From: Luteirhabdus salina
GTDB taxonomy: Bacteria; Bacteroidota; Bacteroidia; Flavobacteriales; Flavobacteriaceae
DNA: 64,000 nucleotides
Direction of reading: 5' to 3'
Assembly: GCA_025384855.1 (NCBI GenBank)
Contig: JALAHT010000002.1
Location: 124,001 to 188,000, forward strand
The notes under the pieces were generated by a model, which searched no databases, had not been told where the DNA came from, and worked only from the letters and a program-made list of their open reading frames with translations. Below, piece by piece: positions 58,383 through 64,000 of this stretch. Numbering within the stretch: the first letter of the stretch is position 1; the number at the start of each line of letters is the position of its first letter. Both the position numbers and the translations under genes were made by a program.

Positions 58383-60170
58383 TTAACGTCTTCTTCTACG
58401 TCCGCCCGTTCCTTTTCCTTTCGGTTTCGAATCCTTGCGTCGACTTTTTCCCTTAAAGGATGGTTTTCCGCCATCGCGACCACCGCCGCCGCCACGGTTT
58501 CCACCTTTTCGGTGTCCCTTCTTATTACCTCTTCCTCTTCCTTTTCCGCCACCGCCTTTACGACGACCCTCCTTTGAAAGTTCAACAGAAATCTTGCGAC
58601 CATCCAATACGAAATCGCTAAAGATTCCCATAACCAGCTCCGTATGCTTTGCATCGGTGTTGAAGAAAGAGAAACTGTCGTGAACATCTACATGGAATAC
58701 ATCGTCTTGACCCAATCCAAGTAAGTCGCGAAGGAAATCCTTCAGACTCTGCCAGTTGAAATCGTCGCGGCTTCCAATATTGATAAAGTACCGAACCTTA
58801 TCGTCGCTATAACTCTTACCTGAATCTTGGCCAGCTGAAGAAACAGCAACGGCATTTAGATCCTTTTCGTTTTTATAATAGTTGAAGAATCGCGTAAATT
58901 CTACCGAAAACACTTTTTTAATCAGTTCTTCCTTGGTAAAATCTTCCAATACTTCATTTATATTCGGAAGATACGGATCGATCTCATGATTCACCTTAGT
59001 ATCCTTGATACTATTCGCTAGGTGAAAGAGCTGAATCTCGCAAATTTCCATTCCACCAGGAATTTCTTTTTGCTCAAATTTCTTTTGAATGATTTTTTCA
59101 ATCTGTGAAATCTTACGGCGCTCGCTCTTCGATACAATTACCATAGAAACCCCTGACTTTCCTGCGCGACCGGTTCGTCCGCTTCGGTGGGTGTAGGTTT
59201 CAATTTCATCTGGTAATTGATAGTTGATAACGTGCGTAATATCGTCTACGTCAATTCCACGCGCGGCCACATCGGTGGCGACCAGCATTTGGATCTGACG
59301 CGTACGGAACGATTTCATCACCAAATCGCGTTGGTTCTGACTTAAATCACCGTGAATTGCGGCAGCATTGTAGCCATCTTCAATCAATTTTTCTGCAACC
59401 TTTTGGGTATCGCGCTTGGTTCTACAGAATACCACAGAGAAAATATCTGGATTGGCATCCGCTAACCGCTTCAATGCTAAATAACGATCACGAGCGTTTA
59501 CAAGATAGTATTCGTGCGAAACATTTTCGCTCCCAACGTTTTTGGAACCGATCGTAATTTCGACCGGTGCATTCATGAATTTCTTTGCAATCTTCGAAAC
59601 CTCTTTCGGCATGGTAGCACTAAATAACCAAGTGCTCTTGTCTTTAGGAGTATGCGAAAGGATTTCGGTAATATCTTCGTAGAAGCCCATGTTCAACATT
59701 TCATCGGCTTCGTCTAATACGCAATATTCCACTTTTGAAATATCAACCATGCCACGGCCGATCATGTCCTTCATCCGGCCAGGGGTTGCCACTACGATCT
59801 GAGCGCCTTTTTTAATCTGACGCGATTGTTCGCTAATACTAGCGCCACCATAGATGGCTGTAACGTTTAAGCCTTTGTAGTGCTTTCCGTAGTTGATCAG
59901 TTCGTTTGTAATCTGAAGACAAAGTTCGCGTGTTGGAGAAAGGATAAGTCCTTGCGTTGTACGACTGTCGACATTAATTTTTTGAAGCATGGGAAAGCCA
60001 AAAGCAGCTGTTTTCCCGGTTCCGGTTTGAGCGAGTGAAACGATATCGGTTTCACGGTCCAATAAAATAGGTATAGTTTTTTCCTGAACTTCCGAAGGGG
60101 TTTCAAAGCCCATATCGGTTACTGCCTGAAGGATTTTTTCATCCAGGCCTAATTCTTTAAATGATGCCAT
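58383..60170 (-). CDS. DEAD-box RNA helicase (CsdA/DeaD-like)
   Basis: A 595-residue ATP-dependent RNA helicase. The ATG at 60170 (MASFKELGLD) is chosen, as the family Q-motif follows directly. Helicase motifs: AQTGTGKTAAF (I), PTRELCLQ (Ia), VLDEADEML (II), LFSATMP (III), VATDVAARGID (V), HRSGRTGRAG (VI). A DbpA-like RNA-binding domain lies at about 470-545. The tail from about 545 is rich in Gly, Lys and Arg (GKGRGRGNKKG, ending GGRRRRR). Its own promoter and hairpin-bearing leader suggest temperature or RNA-structure control, as seen for other cold-shock helicases. Confidence 0.92.
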   Translation of the reverse strand: MASFKELGLDEKILQAVTDMGFETPSEVQEKTIPILLDRETDIVSLAQTGTGKTAAFGFPMLQKINVDSRTTQGLILSPTRELCLQITNELINYGKHYKGLNVTAIYGGASISEQSRQIKKGAQIVVATPGRMKDMIGRGMVDISKVEYCVLDEADEMLNMGFYEDITEILSHTPKDKSTWLFSATMPKEVSKIAKKFMNAPVEITIGSKNVGSENVSHEYYLVNARDRYLALKRLADANPDIFSVVFCRTKRDTQKVAEKLIEDGYNAAAIHGDLSQNQRDLVMKSFRTRQIQMLVATDVAARGIDVDDITHVINYQLPDEIETYTHRSGRTGRAGKSGVSMVIVSKSERRKISQIEKIIQKKFEQKEIPGGMEICEIQLFHLANSIKDTKVNHEIDPYLPNINEVLEDFTKEELIKKVFSVEFTRFFNYYKNEKDLNAVAVSSAGQDSGKSYSDDKVRYFINIGSRDDFNWQSLKDFLRDLLGLGQDDVFHVDVHDSFSFFNTDAKHTELVMGIFSDFVLDGRKISVELSKEGRRKGGGGKGRGRGNKKGHRKGGNRGGGGGRDGGKPSFKGKSRRKDSKPKGKGTGGRRRRR

Positions 60171-60248
60171 AAAATGGTTTAAAATGTAATTGGTGTTGTT
60201 GGGAAGCATGCGACGTTTTAAACCTAGGCTTCATTTTCAACACCTTAG

Positions 60249-60269
60249 TCCCCACCCTGGGGATTTTTT
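60249..60269. other. Hairpin in the DEAD-helicase 5' leader
   Basis: TCCCC (60249-60253) pairs with GGGGA (60259-60263), loop of 5, in the roughly 100-base leader of the helicase mRNA on the minus strand. On the plus strand it is followed by six T residues and would look like a terminator, but no plus-strand gene ends here. Confidence 0.4.
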
Positions 60270-60277
60270 CAAGGCGG

Positions 60278-60285
60278 CAAAGATA
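60278..60285 (-). promoter_or_regulatory. -7 element for the DEAD helicase
   Basis: Minus-strand TATCTTTG (60285-60278), a perfect -7 match about 108 bases before the ATG. No TTG at the expected -33 distance. Confidence 0.4.
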
Positions 60286-60345
60286 CTGTTTTATTTTCGA
60301 TTTTTGATATGGAGGCGAGGGTTATATTTTTAGGAGAAAAAAGCT

Positions 60346-60436
60346 GAGAATTCAGAATTGAGAATTGAGAATTGAGAGTTCAGAATTGAGAATGGAGAAT
60401 GGAGAATTGAGAATTGAGAATTGAGAATTGAGAAAG
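60346..60436 (+). repeat. Heptanucleotide tandem repeat, GAGAATT unit
   Basis: Thirteen consecutive 7-bp units. Most are GAGAATT; variants are CAGAATT (units 2, 6), GAGAGTT (unit 5), GAGAATG (units 7, 8) and GAGAAAG (unit 13). The region lies in the gap between the helicase and rdgB. Confidence 0.9.
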
Positions 60437-60553
60437 GTGAAAAAGAAGAATAATGTGCAATGCCATCAAGATTCAATAAGCCGCAATGCTTAGCGGTCAA
60501 GATACTCTTATAAGCTACTACTACTGACTAACGATTATTGACAACATCGTGGT

Positions 60554-60588
60554 TTGGAAGTTGGAAGTTGGAAGTTGAGTGTTGGATG
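60554..60588 (+). repeat. Heptanucleotide tandem repeat, TTGGAAG unit
   Basis: Five 7-bp units: three exact TTGGAAG followed by TTGAGTG and TTGGATG. Same period as, but different sequence from, the two neighbouring repeats. Confidence 0.85.
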
Positions 60589-60609
60589 GAGGAATTTAAG
60601 ATTTGGAAT

Positions 60610-60651
60610 TTGGTTCCTGGTTCTTGGTTCTTGGTTCTTGGTTCTTGGTTC
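60610..60651 (+). repeat. Heptanucleotide tandem repeat, TTGGTTC unit
   Basis: Six 7-bp units of TTGGTTC (second unit CTGGTTC), 22 bases after the TTGGAAG array and about 30 before the rdgB stop. The gap 60171-60682 (about 510 bases) contains these three arrays, the helicase leader and no convincing gene. Confidence 0.9.
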
Positions 60652-60682
60652 TTAGAGATTTTATGCTATCACTACTCATTAC

Positions 60683-61264
60683 TCACCGTTCACTATCCTT
60701 TAAATACTCCACCAAATACCGAAGTGCCTTTCCACGATGACCAATTTTGCCCTTTTCAGCTAGCGTCATCTCAGCGAATGTCTTATCAGAACCTTTCGGT
60801 TGAAAGATAGGATCGTATCCAAAACCTTCTTCGCCTCTAGGCTCTTTCGTAATTTTACCATCACAGATACCTTCAAAAAGCGTATCCACTTCATTAATGG
60901 TTAAGGCAAATACCGTTTTAAAGCGTGCTGAACGATCTTCGGTATCGGCAAGTTTCTCCAATACTTTTTTCATATTCGCCTCAGCGCTTTTTTCTTCACC
61001 TGCATACCGCGCACTGTAAACGCCTGGCTCGCCATTTAATGCACTTATTTCCAGTCCCGTGTCGTCGGCAAAACAATTATAGCCATAGTGGTCACGGACA
61101 AAATTCGCCTTTATTGCTGCATTCCCTTCAATGGTTTCGGCAGTTTCAGCAATGTCGTCATGGCAATCAATATCCTCCAAACTCAACAATTCGATATGGG
61201 AAGGCATCAACGCCCTAACCTCTTTCAGCTTGTTCTTATTGTGGGTTGCAAAAACGAGTTTCAT
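60683..61264 (-). CDS. Non-canonical purine NTP pyrophosphatase (RdgB/HAM1 family)
   Basis: Hydrolyses XTP and dITP to monophosphates, cleaning damaged purines from the nucleotide pool. At 193 residues it has the family start MKLVFATHNKNKLKEV, the FADDTGLEISALNGEPGVYSARYAG region with the metal-binding aspartates, GYDPIFQPKGS with the basic-lysine segment, and the C-terminal K-I-G-H-R-G-K-A-L. The gene is read on the minus strand from 61264. Confidence 0.95.
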   Translation of the reverse strand: MKLVFATHNKNKLKEVRALMPSHIELLSLEDIDCHDDIAETAETIEGNAAIKANFVRDHYGYNCFADDTGLEISALNGEPGVYSARYAGEEKSAEANMKKVLEKLADTEDRSARFKTVFALTINEVDTLFEGICDGKITKEPRGEEGFGYDPIFQPKGSDKTFAEMTLAEKGKIGHRGKALRYLVEYLKDSER

Positions 61265-61303
61265 AGCGGTGATTTAGAACTAGCGAAGGTACGCGTTTTC
61301 CGC

Positions 61304-61681
61304 TTAGTTCGTAGCATGTAAGGCTACTCTATTTCCTTCCGAATCGATAAATACACCCATAAAGCCATGCTCATCCGAAATCTTGGTCTTCGGTTGATAG
61401 ATTTTACCTCCGGCCGCTTCAACTCTGTCCAATTCGTCGGTGATATTAGCCGAATGAAAATACACCATCGTCCCTTCCTGACTCGGAATATAACTTTCCT
61501 GCTGTACCAAGGTTCCGGTAGCTCCCGGGGAATCCATATCACCACTCGGAAACCAGCCCATCAAAAAACCGCCAAAATCGACGCGTTTGATTTCAAATTG
61601 AAAGACATCCTCGTAAAATTTTTGTGCCCGATCCATATCGGAGACCGGGATTTCAATCCAAACAAAAGGGTTTTGTGCCAT
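61304..61681 (-). CDS. VOC-family (glyoxalase/bleomycin-resistance fold) protein
   Basis: A 125-residue VOC protein with two beta-alpha-beta-beta-beta modules. It begins NPFVWIEIPVSDMDRAQKFYEDVF, typical of this fold, and ends with DEHGFMGVFIDSEGNRVALH, giving the usual metal-ligand positions (the second-module glutamate and histidine are close to the C-terminus). Family members range from isomerases to drug-binding proteins; substrate unknown. Confidence 0.88.
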   Translation of the reverse strand: MAQNPFVWIEIPVSDMDRAQKFYEDVFQFEIKRVDFGGFLMGWFPSGDMDSPGATGTLVQQESYIPSQEGTMVYFHSANITDELDRVEAAGGKIYQPKTKISDEHGFMGVFIDSEGNRVALHATN

Positions 61682-61701
61682 ATTAATATGTAATTAGTTG
61701 A

Positions 61702-62232
61702 TTATGCGTTTTCCATTACCAGTTTTAAATCGTGAAGCCCTTCTTCAAAATCCTTCCCCACCATCTTGTCCATACTCATAAAGAGCATCATGACGTTCAT
61801 CGGTGGTTTGTGTTTTCCATGAAAGCCCCAGGTAACTTCCGTTATGGAAGGTTCTACCTCACGAAGAACGAAGTAGCCTGTATTGACGCTTTTGAAGGGC
61901 TTAAAAAAACGAATTTCATTTTCGATACGCTCGTTGGGAAGGATTAATTTAATTTCCTGTTCTCCCGCCCCTACTTGCTTATGGTTACTATCCCAACGCG
62001 AAACAAATCCCACGTTTCCGTCTTCACCATCGAATTCACGATGCATATCTGGATCGCGTTTCATCCAAGGCGACCATTCATCTTGATTCTTGATATATTT
62101 TAGATAGTCGAAAACCGCTTTTTTATCACGCTTGATAACCATGCTTCGATTCACATCAAACTTCTTTGGTGCAATAAGCGCGAGAATTATTAGAAGAACA
62201 ATAATTCCGATTAGAATGTATAAAAAAATCAT
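61702..62232 (-). CDS. SRPBCC-family (START-like) protein with N-terminal membrane helix
   Basis: A 176-residue protein. Residues 1-21 form a hydrophobic anchor. Residues 25-175 are a polyketide-cyclase/START-like fold: V-F-D-Y-L-K-Y-I-K-N-Q-D-E-W-S-P-W, E-D-G-N-V-G-F-V-S-R-W-D, V-T-W-G-F-H-G-K. Such proteins bind hydrophobic ligands. No catalytic residues can be assigned. The next upstream gene on this strand starts at 62936. Confidence 0.82.
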   Translation of the reverse strand: MIFLYILIGIIVLLIILALIAPKKFDVNRSMVIKRDKKAVFDYLKYIKNQDEWSPWMKRDPDMHREFDGEDGNVGFVSRWDSNHKQVGAGEQEIKLILPNERIENEIRFFKPFKSVNTGYFVLREVEPSITEVTWGFHGKHKPPMNVMMLFMSMDKMVGKDFEEGLHDLKLVMENA

Positions 62233-62276
62233 ATTGGTTGGGTTTCAATGAAGCATCGTTGCTCCAACCATTGAAG

Positions 62277-62936
62277 TTACGATTTTTTTTCTTCATTAAA
62301 ACGCTGAATGATAGCGTCGGAGCTTTTGATAGTTTTTTTCATCCACTCCATTTCTATAGCTTGTTTTTCTGCTGAAGAAAGCTGCCAATCAACATCCAAT
62401 TGTCGCATTTTGGTAACCAGATGCTGAAGGATAATCGCAGCCGAAACGGAAATATTCAAACTTTCGGTGAAGCCATACATCGGAATCTTCAAAAAACCGT
62501 CCGCTCGTCGCATTACCTGATCGCTCAAGCCATCGCTCTCCTTTCCGAAGAATAAAGCACTTTTTTTGGTTGCATCAAATTCGTGAAGCAGTTGCGAGTC
62601 GTTATGCGGAGTCGTCGCGATTATCTGATAGCCTTGCTCCTCTAATCGGTCCATACAATTCCCGATAGCGTCGTACCGATGTAAACTGACCCATTTTTGG
62701 GCACCCATAGCGATCTCCTTATCGACACGCTTTCCTTTTAGCTCCTCCACTACATGCAAATCCTGAATACCAAATACATCGCAGGTGCGCATCACCGCAC
62801 TGGTGTTGTGTAATTGGTACACATCCTCGGTAGCAACGGTAAAATGACGGGTTCGCTTATTCAACACTTCCTTAAGAAGTGCTTTTCTGCGGTCTGTTAA
62901 ATAGGTTTGTAAGTATTGAAAAAGTTGCTGATCCAA
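62277..62936 (-). CDS. TrmH-family (SPOUT) RNA methyltransferase
   Basis: A 219-residue SPOUT-fold enzyme methylating ribose 2'-OH of RNA, most likely tRNA (guanosine-18) as in TrmH. It shows VLNKRTRHFTVATEDVYQLHN (N-terminal recognition segment), TSAVMRTCDVFGIQDLHVVEE, FFGKESDGLSDQVM, and the knot motif MYGFTESLNISVSAAIIL. The length is that of tRNA Gm18 methyltransferase. Confidence 0.9.
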   Translation of the reverse strand: MDQQLFQYLQTYLTDRRKALLKEVLNKRTRHFTVATEDVYQLHNTSAVMRTCDVFGIQDLHVVEELKGKRVDKEIAMGAQKWVSLHRYDAIGNCMDRLEEQGYQIIATTPHNDSQLLHEFDATKKSALFFGKESDGLSDQVMRRADGFLKIPMYGFTESLNISVSAAIILQHLVTKMRQLDVDWQLSSAEKQAIEMEWMKKTIKSSDAIIQRFNEEKKS

Positions 62937-62982
62937 AGGAAATAGGTATTTTTAGGTGACGAAGATATAAAAAAAGCATTTG

Positions 62983-63654
62983 ATGAAAATTGCAGTCCTA
63001 ACAGGTGCAGGTGTAAGTGCCGAAAGCGGAATCAAGACCTTTCGCGACAGTAATGGTTTATGGGAAAACCATGATATCATGGAAGTTGCTTCTCCCCAGG
63101 GTTTTGCAAAAAATCCAGAACTAGTACTCGATTTCTATAATAAACGACGAAAACAATTGAAGGAGGTCGACCCAAATCCAGCGCATCACACAATTGCCGA
63201 TTTGGAACAGGAGCATGAAGTGGTAGTCATCACCCAAAATGTTGATGACCTTCATGAACGGGCAGGAAGCTCAAAAGTGATCCATCTTCACGGGGAATTG
63301 AAGAAGGTGCGTAGTACCTTCGATGAAGACCTCATCTTAGATTGGGAAGACGATCTGAACATTGGCGATTTCTGCGAGCATAATCATCAACTTCGTCCAC
63401 ATATCGTTTGGTTTGGTGAAATGGTGCCCATGATGGAAGTCGCCATGCAAGAAGTGGCCAGTTGTGAAGCCTTAGTTATTGTAGGAACCTCGATGCAGGT
63501 ATATCCGGCTGCAGGTTTGAAAGAGTTTGCACCACCGCATGCCCCGATCTATTTTGTAGATCCGAATCCTTCCATTTATCCTTCACAGCGAATAAAAGTG
63601 TTTGCTGAAAACGCTTCCACAGGCGTTCCAAAAGTGGTCGAACAACTCGAATAA
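62983..63654 (+). CDS. NAD-dependent protein deacylase (sirtuin, CobB-like) lacking zinc cysteines
   Basis: A 223-residue SIR2-family deacylase. The ATG at 62983 (MKIAVLTGAG) is preferred to the TTG one codon upstream. Seen: GAGVSAESGIKTFRD (NAD site), FYNKRR with Y52 and R55 (the Y-x-x-R pair for succinyl/malonyl recognition), QNVD 85-88, and catalytic H103 in HLHGEL. The zinc module normally holding four cysteines is replaced by a region with a single cysteine (C131). This is a zinc-less sirtuin; the rest of the fold is intact. Confidence 0.9.
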   Translation: MKIAVLTGAGVSAESGIKTFRDSNGLWENHDIMEVASPQGFAKNPELVLDFYNKRRKQLKEVDPNPAHHTIADLEQEHEVVVITQNVDDLHERAGSSKVIHLHGELKKVRSTFDEDLILDWEDDLNIGDFCEHNHQLRPHIVWFGEMVPMMEVAMQEVASCEALVIVGTSMQVYPAAGLKEFAPPHAPIYFVDPNPSIYPSQRIKVFAENASTGVPKVVEQLE

Positions 63655-63656
63655 AA

Positions 63657-64000
63657 ATGGCCAACAGCGAACTACTTCAACAGATTAGCTATGCAAAAGC
63701 CTATCGCGAGAACCGCCTTGGAGCCGCAAAGTGGGTGCTCGCGCATCCTGAAACGTTTGGTGAATTGTTAGAATATTGCTACGATGACGATGACGAAAGA
63801 GCGTACAAAGCCACCTGGGTATTGGAATTTGTTTGTAAAGAAAAGTTGGATCTGCTCTATCCGCATTTCGATTATTTCTTCGAACACCTTCACACCCTGA
63901 CTACCGATCAATCCCTTAGACCGATGGCACATATTTGTGAAATGATCGTACTTCAGTATTACAAAAAGAAAGAAACTTCTATTCAGAAGTGCTTCACTCC
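63657..64000 (+). CDS. Hypothetical helical-repeat protein, truncated by window end
   Basis: The first 114 residues of a protein that runs off the right edge. It begins MANSELLQQISYAKAYRENRL and continues as alternating amphipathic helices with repeated aromatic and leucine residues, resembling a HEAT-like array. It starts 2 bases after the sirtuin stop, so it is probably co-transcribed. In related flavobacteria a purB-associated hypothetical protein occupies this place; that is recalled context, not a demonstrated match. Confidence 0.65.
   Translation, partial: MANSELLQQISYAKAYRENRLGAAKWVLAHPETFGELLEYCYDDDDERAYKATWVLEFVCKEKLDLLYPHFDYFFEHLHTLTTDQSLRPMAHICEMIVLQYYKKKETSIQKCFT

Noticed and set aside
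60249-60269. Plus-strand terminator
   Set aside because: Hairpin plus T-run has the right shape, but there is no plus-strand transcript to end here.
60346-60651. CRISPR array or coding sequence
   Set aside because: Repeats are adjacent 7-bp units without spacers, and no frame in the region has credible codon use or a homologous motif. A short plus-strand frame at 60538 is built from the repeat itself.
1-64000. tRNA, rRNA or riboswitch genes
   Set aside because: I checked the gaps between genes by eye and saw no cloverleaf, no conserved rRNA stretches and no recognisable riboswitch core; a covariance search would be needed to exclude small RNAs.

Overview
The window is a 64 kb piece of a Bacteroidota chromosome, most likely from the Flavobacteriaceae. 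Evidence for this is moderate to low GC, TTG-N18-20-TAnnTTTG type promoters just upstream of several start codons, no obvious Shine-Dalgarno sequences, and a typical flavobacterial gene order (spoT-fur-purA-OstA-like, panB-rluA, pxp operon, SIR2). Coding density is very high. I found no tRNA, rRNA, insertion sequence, integrase or CRISPR array.

Region 1 (1-18.4 kb, mostly plus strand) is housekeeping. It holds the C-terminal end of an MscS channel, a bifunctional SpoT/Rel enzyme, a Fur-family regulator without the usual zinc cysteines, adenylosuccinate synthase, an OstA/LptA-like envelope protein, a class III aminotransferase, a TPR protein, two tandem DUF368 undecaprenyl-phosphate transporter homologues followed by shikimate dehydrogenase, a DUF349 protein, a methyltransferase, L-serine dehydratase, an NTF2-like protein, PanB and an RluA-type pseudouridine synthase with no ordinary start codon.

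Region 2 (18.4-45.9 kb) is the accessory heart of the window: a complete extracellular contractile injection system (eCIS, the Afp/PVC/MAC/AlgoCIS superfamily). A minus-strand operon (small protein, 7-TM protein, histidine kinase, NarL-type regulator) is divergent from it and may control it. The plus strand then encodes a cap protein (DUF4255), an unknown protein, sheath, two tube proteins, DUF5908, a LysM tube-initiator protein, VgrG-like spike, PAAR tip, gp25, a J-like protein and an Afp12-like baseplate protein, an 890-residue unknown, a tape-measure-type protein, two cargo-like proteins with zinc-metallopeptidase motifs, a polytopic membrane patatin phospholipase, an N-acetylmuramidase without signal peptide, and an AAA+ ATPase. 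The phospholipase and muramidase genes overlap and have their own promoter-like sequence. That promoter region carries a motif also found upstream of the first structural gene. I infer that this pair is a lysis or release module.

Region 3 (45.9-64 kb, mostly minus strand) returns to metabolism: a pxpABC 5-oxoprolinase operon with a divergent Nramp-like transporter and a DUF2891 lipoprotein, an M16 peptidase, a ComM/YifB ATPase, an aldehyde dehydrogenase, a CarboxypepD_reg-like protein, a DEAD-box helicase with a structured leader, an intergenic block of three unrelated heptanucleotide repeats, RdgB, a VOC protein, an SRPBCC protein, a TrmH-family methyltransferase, a zinc-cysteine-less sirtuin, and the start of a protein cut by the window end. 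All family assignments come from reading motifs by eye; no database search was run.
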